A stretch of 64,000 nucleotides of DNA. It comes from Theileria orientalis strain Shintoku. Taxonomy: Eukaryota > Apicomplexa > Aconoidasida > Piroplasmida > Theileriidae. The notes beneath the pieces are model-generated. The model searched no databases, had not been told where the DNA came from, and saw nothing but the letters and a program-made list of their open reading frames with translations. Made by a program: the position numbers and the translations under genes. Shown piece by piece: positions 13,850 through 24,900 of this stretch; position 1 is the stretch's first letter, and every line of letters starts with the position of its first letter. The stretch is from assembly GCF_000740895.1 (NCBI RefSeq), contig NC_025263.1, forward strand, positions 620,001 to 684,000, given 5' to 3'.

Positions 13850-16096
13850 ATGGTATATTTGGAACAAATAGCAATTGATGCAAAGAATGAGTTCTTTTGC
13901 ACAATTCTGGAGGTTCTCGACTCAATTATGAAGCATAATGATTATAAAAATTTCAGGCAAACAACTGACCCTTATAAGCCTGAAACAAACAAAAATTTCA
14001 CAAAAGATCGAGTTTCCAATATAATTAACGATGTTCTTTTATCTAAAGATCAGAACAGTGAGGATTCCTTCACGAAAAATATCGCAAGCAACAACATTGC
14101 TCTAGTCTGTTCCAACGATGTATATAACCTTTTGAACCACCTGTTTAACAATGGAATTTGTGAGCTGGGATTTGTGAGTATCGACCGCATAGAAGATGTG
14201 GCGAACCGGCAGGCAAAGTCGATTAACGAGGACTATGAACTCCCGAAGCACAACGAGGTGTTCGTTATCCGTCCAACATTCAGAGACTCACACGCACTGG
14301 CAATGCTCCTGCAGAAGAGACACATGAGCGTGATCAGGGTAGTCTGTATGCCCGAGATAAGCGAAGTGTACCCGCAAATTCTGTCGCACCTGCTCGGGAA
14401 AAACTTCAACGTGTGCAAATACGGCTCGAACACGCCGTACACGACGAACCTGGTGGAGCTGTTCCAGTGCTCAGTACACATAGTCCCAGTCGACGGAATC
14501 CTGTCGATGGTCATGTCGAACTGCTACTCGGACTTTTACCTGCACGGAGACCCGACGACAGCCTGGTTCTTTGCAAAGGCGTTCGAGTATCTCCAGAAGA
14601 AGCACCTGGGAGGAGCAATTTTAAACGTAGTAGGACTGGGGACGCTCTCAAAATACGTTATTGAGCTGCTGCTTAAGAACAGGAGGGAGGCGGCAGCTAA
14701 TTTGATCGTGGACGGCATCGACAAGGTGCAGAACGAGAAGTGCTTCATTCCGCTCAAGCTGCTGGATAATTACCAAAAGGGCATAATCTGCGACATGACC
14801 AACCTGGAAAAAAGAGCAAAGGCGACTAAGAGCGAGTTGGACACGCGGGTGCTGCTGTGCAACTCGCCCACCTTCAAGTCGTCAATAATCATCGACAGGA
14901 AGGTTGACCTGATAACGCCGATGTGCACCAATTTCACGTACGAGGGACTGCTGGACACAGTATTCGGAGTTAAGTGCAACCTGGTGAGCGTGGACACGCA
15001 GGCCCTGGACGGCAAGGTGCTGAACCCACTTGACCTCATCGTCGACTTCCAGAAGAGTGGGCAGAAGCACAGCGCCACGAAGAAGACAGTCTCGCTGTCC
15101 TCGCAGCTCTACGACGAGATCCGGTGGATCGACTTCTCCAAAGTCGGCGCGTACCTGCACGAAAAGGCACTCAGGGTTAAGAAAGGCTACGAGGGCGGCG
15201 GGATGCAGACGATCGGAGAGATGGGCGAGTTCGTCAAAAAGTTCAAGTCGCTGCAGCAGGAGCACGCGAACCTGTCGACGCACATCAACATCATGGGCTA
15301 CCTGAGCTCCTACGTGAAGTCGGAGCGCTTCCAGCTGATCCAGAGCGTGGAGGACAGCATCCTTCAGGGCAACGTCGACGCGGGCAAGGACGACTCGCGC
15401 CTGGCCAACATCTCGAAGCTGTGGACGAAGAAGACGGGCGACCCCTACGTGGCGCAGATCCTCGACCTCATCTTCTGGAACACGGACGTGCGCAGCGTGC
15501 TCAGGCTCGTCGTTCTGCTCAGTCAGACTATGGACGGCCTGAAGCAGGCGGACTTCAACACCATTAAGCGCGCGATCGTTTTCCAGTACGGCTTCGCGAA
15601 CCTCAAGACGATCCAGAACTTCATTAAGTGCGGCCTCATTAAGGTCAACAACGCTGCCGAGAGTCTGCGCTGGCAGAAGCTCTGCAGCAAGTTCAACCTG
15701 CTCGTCGAATCCGAGTTCTCGTCCACAGACTGCTCGGGCATTTTCGGCGGATACGCCCCCCTCAGCATCAGAATCGCCCAGCTCATCAACATCACGAACG
15801 ACTGCGCGCCTCTGAGCTCTGAGTTTGCCTTCCTGAACGCGCAGATCGTCGCCACTAAGCAGAAGTCGCTGAACCCGGGCGCCCTCGACACCGTTGGCGT
15901 GTCCACCAGCAAGTCCATTCCCACGCAGAGCGTTACGAGCGGCTCCTCTGAGCCCGTGGAGAACTGCCTTCTCTGCTACATCGGGGGCATCACCATCGGC
16001 GAGGTGGCCGCTCTTTCGCTGCTGAACTCCCTGAAGTCCAAGTACCTGGTCCTGGCAACCGACGTCATCAACTCATCGCACCTAATCAAAATGTAA
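13850..16096 (+). CDS. VPS33: VPS33-like Sec1/Munc18 protein
   Basis: SM-family protein, the SNARE-binding subunit of HOPS/CORVET tethering complexes; in apicomplexans these feed endolysosomal-type secretory organelles. Single exon of 748 residues from ATG 13850 (the ATG at 13844 hits a stop at once). Diagnostic is SSIIIDRKVDLITPM near residue 345 followed by TNFTYEGLLDTVFG, the VPS33 version of the SM core. FVIRPTFRDSHALAMLL and VHIVPVDGILSM lie N-terminal; the C-terminal end has CLLCYIGGITIGEVAAL, typical of the last SM strand and helix. Length agrees with VPS33 (about 600-650) plus insertions. G+C rises strongly from 5' to 3'. Intronless, unlike most neighbours. Confidence 0.9.
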   Translation: MVYLEQIAIDAKNEFFCTILEVLDSIMKHNDYKNFRQTTDPYKPETNKNFTKDRVSNIINDVLLSKDQNSEDSFTKNIASNNIALVCSNDVYNLLNHLFNNGICELGFVSIDRIEDVANRQAKSINEDYELPKHNEVFVIRPTFRDSHALAMLLQKRHMSVIRVVCMPEISEVYPQILSHLLGKNFNVCKYGSNTPYTTNLVELFQCSVHIVPVDGILSMVMSNCYSDFYLHGDPTTAWFFAKAFEYLQKKHLGGAILNVVGLGTLSKYVIELLLKNRREAAANLIVDGIDKVQNEKCFIPLKLLDNYQKGIICDMTNLEKRAKATKSELDTRVLLCNSPTFKSSIIIDRKVDLITPMCTNFTYEGLLDTVFGVKCNLVSVDTQALDGKVLNPLDLIVDFQKSGQKHSATKKTVSLSSQLYDEIRWIDFSKVGAYLHEKALRVKKGYEGGGMQTIGEMGEFVKKFKSLQQEHANLSTHINIMGYLSSYVKSERFQLIQSVEDSILQGNVDAGKDDSRLANISKLWTKKTGDPYVAQILDLIFWNTDVRSVLRLVVLLSQTMDGLKQADFNTIKRAIVFQYGFANLKTIQNFIKCGLIKVNNAAESLRWQKLCSKFNLLVESEFSSTDCSGIFGGYAPLSIRIAQLINITNDCAPLSSEFAFLNAQIVATKQKSLNPGALDTVGVSTSKSIPTQSVTSGSSEPVENCLLCYIGGITIGEVAALSLLNSLKSKYLVLATDVINSSHLIKM

Positions 16097-16266
16097 TATA
16101 GTAAAATAGAAACATATCATGTTGTTACAATATTAGTTGTGCATCATTCGAGTCAAAGTCATCGTGACTTTGCTTAATGTGTGAAAGTGTGTTTGCGATT
16201 ATGGTAAAAGTCAAAGAGTTTCAGCCGATACGGGCAATGTGACTCTTAAACAACAAATCAATGAGT

Positions 16267-16490
16267 TTATTGCCTGGGTTCACTTTTTATCCTTTCCAGT
16301 TTATCCTTTAGAAAGGAGTGAAACTAAAAATAAATGGTAAAATCTTTTTAATTACCTGGTCCTTATCCTTGTGACTTTTCATATTTAAGTAATGGGAGAG
16401 AACCTTAATAATCCTCACCTTATTGGACGAATTGGAATACGGAAATTCACCATTGCTTTCCGAAATACCGTTTTTTTTAACGGAGACCAT
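16267..16490 (-). CDS. Small 63-aa protein of unknown function
   Basis: Two exons, 16490-16356 and 16323-16267, joined by a 32-nt intron with GTAATT donor and TTTTTAG acceptor, give 63 residues in frame. The protein is hydrophilic, N-terminal part Ser/Asn-rich, then a basic helical stretch (VRIIKVLSHYLNMKSHKDKD) and a charged tail. No signal peptide or membrane span. I do not recognise the family. Support is the typical small intron and clean frame only; it could be a chance ORF in the 3' region of VPS33. Confidence 0.4.
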
Positions 16491-16596
16491 TAATGTTACA
16501 CAAAACTAATAAACAAAAACAAACTTATAGTGGCTATACCGGCACCATTACAATGGACAATGTGTAAGAATAAAATCACCGAGTATTTGTTAACAT

Positions 16597-18330
16597 ATGG
16601 AAATTGAAATTTTATTAAATGGTTTGTTTAAATCGTGTACAATTTTTAATGATTTTTCCAATATTTTTAAATGTAAAGTAGTTCCAACCTCTATAGGAGG
16701 AAATCAACTCTGTCGTAAATATTATGAGAAATTTGATAAAATTTTATTCAATTCAGATGAAAAAAATAATATTTCACGTAAATACAGCGATGTAAAGCTT
16801 TTAGGTGGCAATCTATTTGTTGTTTTGCTCAATCATCATGTTGACACATATTCCAAATCATATTATTATTTGTCAATTATAAAAGGTAATTTTTACTCCA
16901 CATAATAGAAGTTATTTTAGTTTGCTTAAAAATCCAGGAGAAGGACGATTTTTTCAGTGTTACACCCCTGGAATCTCACACAGTCACTGCCAGCTCACTG
17001 GATGAGTTGGAACTAAAGTATGAATCTTTTAAAAAATGCAGCGAAAATGGCTTCGAAGAGAACTTCTTCGGGAGAATGAAAGTAGATTGCAATTCTAACG
17101 ATATAATCGATACAATAAACGGTTACACACTTGATAATGATTTGAAATCGCTGGTTTGTAACGACCTGGATGGATTCTTGTTTGACATATGGTCCTCAGT
17201 GGGCACATCTCCGTATCACGAATGGGCGTCGCTTAATTCAGAAGAGGCTGACAAATCGTATAAGAGCCTTTACTTGACTAATAAGGGCATAGAGTTGACT
17301 GGGAGTGTGCTCGAATATCTCAGTTCTGATGTCATGGTTCTCCCAAATCACCTGAAATCTGCGAAATTCTCACACGTGGAAGAGTATTCAGAACTTTCAG
17401 AATATTCTGATTCCGATAGCTTGGAAGGTTCTGAGAGTGTGTTTGATTTCAGCAGTGGATCGTTTGCAACTTTTTTTAACAAAGTAACAGAAACGATTAA
17501 GGTATTGTTTATTTATTGCTTCTGTTTGACTTTTCTTAGGAGTTCGGAGGGTTGGCATTGCCATATTTAAATGGCTCCTATCTACAGGACGGTAGTTGGA
17601 TAATAAACAACTCCACAGTTTGCAATGATTTAAGGTATGTTGGTAACTATAATAACAATTGCAACTTTGTTACAATCACTACCGATGATTGTGAAATTAG
17701 ATAAACGATTAAACCATACACATGGGCGTGTATTAGTATATGTTGTATAGGGATGTTGTTCTGTTGCTAAAGGGGTCCACTGCCTGGCAAAATGAACTAG
17801 TAAACACTCCTGTTGCGTCAGAAGTAAGGGATAAACATGAACTGAAACTGTATTTGTATAAAATTCCACACTTTGTTAAATCGGTTCAGTTTAGGTTATT
17901 TGTTCACGAAGCTCAGATTTTACTGATTTCGCAGTTATTTTTTAACAATGTGTACGATTATTTGTTGAAGGAGGAGGCCTTTTCGGAACTTTATGAGCAA
18001 ATAGTAAAGTTTTACAACCATAATCTGGTGAGGCGCTTGCCTAAAGACGTTTCAAAAGTAGTTGTTGATTTGTACATTATAAATAGGACGGATGAAATTT
18101 ATGTTACCAATGTGTCTCCTTGGTACCTAAACAATGAAAACATATTCACTTGGGAGGAGATTCAAGAGTATGTGACATCCGAAAGACCCTTTGATCACGA
18201 TGAATCTATTAAAGTAACCTACTTTGGCTCTGTTGCATTTGCTATTCTTCTTTCAAATAAGTTGTCAAGGCATAAGTTGTATAGCTTCTGCTCCGAAGAC
18301 GTAGAAGAGTTTGCAAAATTATCCGCGTAA
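16597..18330 (+). CDS. Divergent CDC123/D123 family protein
   Basis: CDC123 proteins assemble the eIF2 complex for translation initiation. Exons 16597-16885, 16921-17501, 17540-17634 and 17751-18330 give 514 residues in frame. The middle has an acidic Ser-rich insert (ELSEYSDSDSLEGSE), as in CDC123s. Family-like blocks are LNGSYLQDGSWIINNSTVC (compare the LNWSAPKDAxWI block), RDVVLLLKGS, FVKSVQFRLFVHE and VVVDLYIINRTDEIYVTNVS, corresponding to the D123 ATP-grasp strands. The protein is longer and more divergent than yeast or human CDC123, and key metal ligands are not obvious (the last block has N where D is usual). Assignment rests on order of blocks and is moderate. A GTAAGT at the stop codon was considered as a donor and set aside. 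Confidence 0.55.
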
Positions 18331-18377
18331 GTACTGACAATGGCATGACATTAGCAATAGTACCAAGTGTGCGTAAC

Positions 18378-18458
18378 GGTAATATTATGACTATTAGTGT
18401 GTATGGTAATATTATGGCGATTAGTGTGCATGGTAATATTATGGCGATTAGTGTGTAT
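18378..18458. repeat. 27-bp tandem repeat between CDC123-like and ISCA genes
   Basis: Three copies at 27-bp spacing of GGTAATATTATGGCGATTAG followed by TGTGTAT (positions 18378, 18405 and 18432), in the tail-to-tail gap between the convergent CDC123-like and ISCA genes. Confidence 0.85.
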
Positions 18459-18520
18459 AGTAGTATAGTGGTAATACTAATGGGAGTATTATTTAGCTTA
18501 ACTCACATTAAAGGCGCTTG

Positions 18521-19098
18521 TTAAAATTTGAAGCTCTTGCCGCAGCCACACTTTGACGTGACATTCGGGTTGTCGAACGTAAATCCCTCGGACAACTCGT
18601 CCTCCCCGTAGTCTATGCTGCTGCCCAGGAGGTAGAAGGCCGCCTTGTTTTCAATTGCCAGAACCAACTTGCCGTCCTTGTCGTAAACCCGCTCGTCCAT
18701 CTCCTTGAGCTTTGAATCCTCCACCAATTTCATCTCATACACGTAGCCGTTACACCCCTTAACGCGCAAACACAGGTATACCACCTTATTGGCTGAAGAA
18801 AAATTAGAAGTTATATTTATTTTGCTGGAATATTAGGCAAATGTGCTTGTACGTGTTATTGTGGTTAATTAAATGCGTTAAACTTGTTAAACCTACTGTT
18901 TGAAATTATTTCATACAGGCGACCCAGCGCCTTTTGCGATAAAGTCACTATATCCTTCCGTTTACTTCTTCGAAAGTTCACATCCTTGGTTGGAATAAAT
19001 TTATGTGTTAAGTCTGTTGAGTATTTTCTACAGTTTGTGTTTGTTTTACAGTGCTTTAGGTGTGACGCAACTACATTTCGGAAGAGTCGAGTAAACAT
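18521..19098 (-). CDS. Mitochondrial iron-sulfur assembly protein, IscA/HesB family
   Basis: A-type carrier for maturation of [4Fe-4S] proteins. Exons 19098-18897 and 18792-18521 give 157 residues. The N terminus (MFTRLFRNVVASHLKHC, then CRKYST) is an Arg-rich mitochondrial presequence. The three conserved cysteines are present: one in RVKGCNGYVYEM (Cys81) and two in SKCGCGKSF near the C terminus (149 and 151). FTFDNPNVTSKCGCG is the classic end of the fold. The splice uses a GTAGGT donor; the alternative one base pair set later leaves a stop. Divergent from nothing close; its left neighbour converges. Either ISCA1 or ISCA2; the motif spacing alone does not decide. Confidence 0.9.
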
Positions 19099-19204
19099 TA
19101 GTATACTTAATAAATTTTCGATGTTTTAACATAATTTATTTACACATAAAACGTGCGTTTGATATTGACAGTATATGTTAGAAAATATTTTAAAAGATTA
19201 AATT

Positions 19205-19768
19205 TTAGTGAACGACTTCGCCCTCCCTCCACAAAACCAGACGGGGGTCCCTTTTGCAAAAGGCTCTCGTGGCCAACGCCAGGTTATCGTTATCATTCAT
19301 CACTCTTCCTTTACACCCGACCAAAACGTCCTTAGAAGACTCCTCGTCCCCGTATAAAAGCTTCTTTAGTCCTCGCACAGTCAGGTCGTCTGACAAATAT
19401 ATTTTTCTGCCATTTTCCCAGTATTTGACCATAGGTCCAGGCTTAAATACCTTGTTTGTAAACCATTTGTATTTATCGGCAAGGAATTCAACTGATGAAG
19501 ATATGAAACTATCATTGTTTTTGCTCTTTTGGTTTGGTGGGATTTCCGAAAGTTCTAAATAATCCAATGGCCCACCGGCTGTTGGCGATATATATAATCT
19601 GTATCCTAGCTTTGTATCTGCTCTGTACCTCACGTACCAAATAAAAGCTGGGAAGGCAATCAACATAACATACTTGTTGTTACTCTGGGCGTAGTAAAAC
19701 GAATTATAGAATCTTCCAAGTCTATAATTCAGGCTTCTACGGAATTTAGTTGCTAGAGAAACGCTCAT
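19205..19768 (-). CDS. 187-aa single-span protein of unknown function, probably mitochondrial
   Basis: Single-exon gene, 187 residues. A basic, Arg- and Tyr-rich N terminus (SLATKFRRSLNYRLGRFY) is followed by one membrane span (YVMLIAFPAFIWYVRY) and a hydrophilic C-terminal region with RGLKKLLYG and FCKRDPRLVLWREGEVVH. This layout fits a mitochondrial inner-membrane protein with a short matrix tail. I do not recognise the family; a lineage-specific respiratory-chain or ATP-synthase subunit is one possibility but nothing in the sequence proves it. Confidence 0.6.
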   Translation of the reverse strand: MSVSLATKFRRSLNYRLGRFYNSFYYAQSNNKYVMLIAFPAFIWYVRYRADTKLGYRLYISPTAGGPLDYLELSEIPPNQKSKNNDSFISSSVEFLADKYKWFTNKVFKPGPMVKYWENGRKIYLSDDLTVRGLKKLLYGDEESSKDVLVGCKGRVMNDNDNLALATRAFCKRDPRLVLWREGEVVH

Positions 19769-20192
19769 TTTAAGTAAACAAATACAAATGAAAATATGTA
19801 CAAGACTACTAAGTTTCGATAAATTACATGACTAAGTTATGAAGTTGTTTAAAAATAAGGTACAGATATACACAAAGACAGTTTTCAACATATATTTTGT
19901 TGTTAATATATCTAAATGATACGTTTTTATGTTTATTATTATTGTATGGTGTTGGGTATAATAATGTTACACATTAAAACAGTTATTAATTTATTTTTTA
20001 TTATTAGTTTATTACAACAAAAACATTGATTTGCAATCGCTTTTAACTTATTTTAAGAATGATATAAGTGTGTGTACTCTTCCCTAAATGTGTTTATACG
20101 ATAATTCTTAAAACTTCCAAAGAAATAAAACATTTAAGATTCTTTATAAGATATTATAATTATGTTTTTGTTTAGTCGTTTGTAATTTGAAT
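19769..20192. other. Divergent AT-rich intergenic region
   Basis: About 420 bp between divergent start codons of the 187-aa protein gene and the OPA3-like gene. Very AT-rich, no open frame and no motif that I can name; presumably two promoters. Confidence 0.5.
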
Positions 20193-20769
20193 ATGGAGAT
20201 TTTTATTGAATTTTTAAGAGTTTTGTCCACCAGTCTGAATTCACGTACCACCTCTCTGATTAAATCGTCCGCAAACCACAGCAAATTGTTAGTGCTATGT
20301 GTTTTATGTGTTTTTAGGTTGAAGTTTTTAGTAGTTAAAATTGGCGTGTGTAGACATAGAACTAGAGTCAACCTGCTACTATGGAATACTCTTTGGAGAT
20401 TCAGATTTATAAAAAGGGGATTCACCGACACCACCTCCAGGGTGGAAATTTTCATAAAGCCCATAGAAGACAAGGTCGCTCTGGACGTATTTTTACCAGT
20501 TATTTTTAATGTGTGTGTTAGATTGGCACTGAGATTCTTGCTGAGTTTCTTCTGCTGACTACTATGATATCCACCATGTTTTACAGTATTTATTTAAGGT
20601 GAGTAACCCTTTTCATAGTGTAATCAGGCGAACCAAGTATAACTCCATAGTGGCCAGGCAGAACGCTCAGGAAGCCAAGGTTCTATCGAGACTCGATTAC
20701 ATTGAGCAGGAGATTTCTAAAATGTTCAATTTTAAATCCACAATGAAGGAATCGGAAAAAAAAATATAA
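20193..20769 (+). CDS. OPA3-like mitochondrial protein
   Basis: OPA3 proteins are small mitochondrial membrane-associated proteins affecting organelle shape. Exons 20193-20287, 20318-20486, 20522-20598 and 20628-20769 give 160 residues exactly in frame. The family signature is the block IKPIEDKVALDIGTEILAEF (compare IKPLNE..A..LGAELLGE), followed by a hydrophobic segment (LLLTTMISTMFYSIYL) and a charged coiled-coil tail (RRTKYNSIVARQNAQEA). The Ser/Leu-rich start aligns with the N-terminal helix of OPA3. The first intron (30 nt) is in frame and could be retained; the 35-nt second intron is required to join the signature. The match is short but co-linear over the whole protein. Confidence 0.65.
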
Positions 20770-20890
20770 TTTTTAATTCATATCAAATTGATACACATTT
20801 GTTTATACCCACACATACTGTGTATGTTTATTTGATTGTAATTATTTACCATGTATTTTTGACTTTTACCATAATATTTAATCTATAGGG

Positions 20891-21667
20891 ATGCTTAAGA
20901 GGCTTCTTTATGTTCTTAAACCTGTTAGGTTTAAGACGAATCTTGCAACAACCCAGACCTGTACCAATTTGTCCAATTTTACCGTAAAGGTGCGACGGCG
21001 GTTTTTAAACGACGTGTATTTCGATTTGGAGGACGAGTATAAGAGAATATCGAGGTATTTTTGCCTGTTTTACAGTTTATTCCGTAGAAGTACCAAGTAT
21101 TCCCACTATGGCCTCGGGATGTTTATCTTAATTCCCACTGGGCTAGCCCTGTTTTCTCCTTCCACACCTTCCTTTGTGAATTTGTTATCGCATCAGTTTA
21201 AGGTATCTTCCTTGGCCCTCTGCTGGCTGTCTTCCAATTACTTGGCCTTTAACCTTTGTAGGTTCGGCAGAAGCTCATTGCTCGCCAATTCAAGGTGCGT
21301 TGTAGTAATAGCACATATATTCAGGGGGTTCGTTGGACTTGCTTTTGCCATTGCTGGCATTGCTGGTACTCTGATAATCGGCGATTACAACATCATCTCC
21401 GGGCTCTATTCACTTCTGGGCTGCTATGCGCTCCTGGGAAGCTACAACTACCTTCTTGCCCACAATAAATTACTCCCTCGTTCCATATTTATCCCATCAT
21501 CTGGGTTGATTCTTTTCAATCTGGCCGCTATATCGCTGTGTATTATCAAATCCCATTTCGTTAAGGAGGACTTGACCACCACCTCCCATGAAGAAATTGT
21601 TAGGAGATTCGAGTCTTCGAAGCTGTTTAAAAAAACTTTGGCAAAATCGGAAAACGAACAGAAGTAA
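20891..21667 (+). CDS. Multi-span membrane protein, possibly DUF3429/TMEM69-like
   Basis: Single-exon gene, 258 residues. A basic N terminus (MLKRLLYVLKPVRFKTNLA) suits a mitochondrial presequence. About five hydrophobic segments follow, including YGLGMFILIPTGLALF, SLALCWLSSNYLAFNL, GLAFAIAGIAGTLIIG and SGLILFNLAAISLCII, ending in a charged tail. Order and length resemble the DUF3429/TMEM69 group of mitochondrial membrane proteins, but no decisive motif is visible, so the name is a suggestion. Confidence 0.5.
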   Translation: MLKRLLYVLKPVRFKTNLATTQTCTNLSNFTVKVRRRFLNDVYFDLEDEYKRISRYFCLFYSLFRRSTKYSHYGLGMFILIPTGLALFSPSTPSFVNLLSHQFKVSSLALCWLSSNYLAFNLCRFGRSSLLANSRCVVVIAHIFRGFVGLAFAIAGIAGTLIIGDYNIISGLYSLLGCYALLGSYNYLLAHNKLLPRSIFIPSSGLILFNLAAISLCIIKSHFVKEDLTTTSHEEIVRRFESSKLFKKTLAKSENEQK

Positions 21668-21910
21668 TCACCATAACACCCTGCTCTCTGTAACAATTAG
21701 AGTTGTCTTTATGTTTGTGTTGACCAGTATATATGTGTATACAGAACAATTTATATACACTCATGTCGTGTACACACACATTTAAGTAACACTGTATACA
21801 TACATGTTACATATGAGCAAATTCACTGTGAATATCATTGCTGCTAGTTACTGCGTTTATTATTAATGGTATTGTTATGAATATCATTGGTACTGTGAAT
21901 ATTCATCGCG

Positions 21911-24900
21911 TTAAAGTTGATTTATTATGTAGCGGACTGCTGAGCAGTTTTGATCTTTGTACTTGTAGTTTCCAAACGTTTTACTGATGATCCTCTTCTT
22001 GCTCGAGTACTCTTTCAGTTCCAGGGAATCCTTGTGTATTATTTGCGACAGTAGCACTGGGAACACGTGTTCGTGTGTTCTTTTGCACACTACTTCGTTG
22101 TACTTCACCTTGTTCACCTTCTCTGTCGTCTCATTCAGCTTCTTGAACACTTCAAACCCTTCGTTGTAAATGTACTTCACTGCCTCCGTTAAGTTAGTAA
22201 ACTTATTTGTTTTAAAGTGCGAGGCTCCTTTGAAGTGGCTATCGTCTGTGAAGTGACTCTTGTTTCCCGTTCTGTAAAAGTCCACGAAGTTGACCAGCAT
22301 CTGTGAAAATTTATCTTGTATTCTATAAAAGTAGTCTTGGTCGTCTGTTTTCAGGTACAGTTCAAAGACCGGTGGGTCAAATACCATATGATGATTTACC
22401 TAAGACCGTTAATTATTTTATTATGTTTGTGTATATATGTGTTGATGTATGTGCGCATCTATCTCTGTACAAACATATATATGCGCCGTTGTGTTGAAGT
22501 CTTAAACTCACGTTAACTATTGACATTCCGTATGACACTACTATCTGTGCCAGGTGAAACAGCGGATACACCGAGAGCGGCAATTTAGTTGAGCCATATG
22601 GAAACAAACCTTCCCAGCACCCATCTAGGCCTATACATTTTTATACACCATCTTTTCCATGGGAATTACACATAAACCATCATCAATACCACCAGTATCT
22701 AACTCTCAAACTAATCACTCTGTATCACTACTACTATCAACGTACCCTTTATTACTCTCAGTAACGTTGGATATGATTGATTGTTCAATGCTCTGTTTGC
22801 GTTTGACATGAACTGGAGTATAAATGGCAGAGTTTCTTGTGTAAAATTCCTTGATACAATTCCTAAATCGTTATCAGTGACCAATTAATCTACTCAGAGT
22901 CCGGTACTTATGTATTCTAGTGGTTTCTTACACCACTAATTATCTTTTGTATCATATACATACAATACATGTTCCAGTACCTTGTGCTATTATTGGCGTT
23001 GTACTCTTCTGCAGTGTGTGTATTATGTTCTTTGACTTGTTATATTTCATATTGTAGCCAAAGAAGCTCGTTTTTTGTGGGTATGTGAGCTTGTGAGATA
23101 TGAACGTCCTGTTGCACACATATCTGTTCAGAAATGAACAACACACTTTTAACAGCTGTATCGACTGCTGGTTACTTGCGTACGTGTTACACACTGCGTC
23201 ACTCTGCGCTATTATGTCTGTAAATTAATCATTATTACTGTAATCGGCCATGTTAACACGCTTGACTATAAATGTGACTATAATGTAACCATATTATTAA
23301 CTATATATTTAACTGCATAATTAACTATACATTTATCCTTTTCTACCTTCAAAGATTGCTATTTTCCACAGGTGGTCGTGTCTTTTCATTGGCAGCGTTG
23401 TTGCATTTTCACCTATCACCGATGCCACGTAGTTGTACCCGATAGAACTTGTTGTTGACAGCAGCAGCGTTTCCATCTTCTCCTTACTTGCAATGTCGTT
23501 GTTGAACACTGTTTTCAGTAACTTTTCGACCCCCTCGTTCGTGTCCTTCGTCAGATCCGATATTGAGAAGCTGCCGTGCTTTCCTGAGTAACTGAACCAA
23601 CATCAATCTTAGGTTTATTCAAACACATTATATGCTGTATTTAACTAAGCCACTGCTCTGTGCAATGCCACTACACTGCTGTTACTCTTACTTGGATATG
23701 AATTCTAGTACTGTCAGGCACGATCTTATATCATCCTTGTACGTTTCCTGTATTTCCTTCAGGTACTCCTCCGGTATGAACACTCCTTCCTCCTCCATTA
23801 TTGACTCCAGCCTCGACTTCAGTAGCACATTATCACACGATTCTATCATCACTACCTTCGATATTTCTCTCAACTCCTTCAGGTTCCTTGCGTATACGTC
23901 CGTGCACGTGCATATTATTGGCCTGTGTGTACTTGTTTCTCTCATAGCGCTTACCTCTTAATGAAGTTCCCCTTTGGCCCCTTTTTACTGTTTATCTGCT
24001 TCAGGTGTGTTATTATTGACAGCTCCTGGCCGTGCAGTGTATCTACGTCTTCTAATAAGCACAGGTTCGGTCTTTTCGGGTCCACTGACCCTGCCGACAC
24101 TACTCCGTTGATTATTGGTATCACTCTTCCCTTCGTTCTATCGTCGCTTGAGTTAATTTCCACGATGTTGTATCCGCAGTGTCTTCCCAGCACTTGAACC
24201 AGGCACGTTTTTCCCACTCCTGACGGACCTCCTATTAACAGGATCTTATTTTCTGGCTCCTTGTATTTACTCAAATAATTCGAGGAGCACTTCCAACTAG
24301 ACAGCCACCTCAAGCACTAAAGTTTTTTATTTTTGCCTTTTCCTACCTCTAGATTCGCGTTTTCTCTCGTTAGCAGGTCTGAGAAATATTCTGGTTTGTA
24401 CTTGGTCACCCAGTTCTCCTTTCTTGACTCCGAAACTTCTCTTCGTTTCTTCTTCCTCTTCTTAATTATTCTTCCCGTGAACACATCCTCATCTTCGTAC
24501 TCATCATGCTTCATTTTATATATTCTCCTGTATTTGTTAATGTATTCCTCCAAAACTTACTTGAATAGCCTGTCTATAGGTTCCGATATCAACGAGCTAG
24601 ATTCTGCTGAATCAGATTCCGATTCATTACTTCTGTAGTATTTCATGTATACCGGTGGGTTAACCGTCGAATATGTGGAGGATTTAATTGCAAACGACTC
24701 TCCATTTTCCAGTTTTTCGTTTAATTTAAACAGTTTAGACTTGTCATTTCTACACATTTGATGATACTGTGTCCTATCTATGTTGAAATAGTCACTCCCT
24801 GACGGGTTGAATATTCTCGCCAGGTCCAACAGATCTAAACAGCTGTATCCATAACTTGGAAATGGGCTCAGTGGGTAGAACTCCAGTGGTTTTTGAAATG

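Noticed and set aside
18331..18520. Extra 3' exon for the CDC123-like gene from the GTAAGT at its stop codon
   Set aside because: The downstream sequence is a 27-bp repeat array without a usable frame.
20144..20473. 109-aa minus-strand frame opposite OPA3-like
   Set aside because: The plus strand gives a four-exon model with the OPA3 signature; the minus frame has no features.
23941..23954. 14-nt micro-intron in CTF18
   Set aside because: A 32-nt intron ending at ACACACAG restores KRPIIC, the conserved family sequence, so the shorter option is unnecessary.
24557..24559. Apparent nonsense codon splitting CTF18
   Set aside because: Removed by a canonical 33-nt intron (24560-24528) that keeps the frame.
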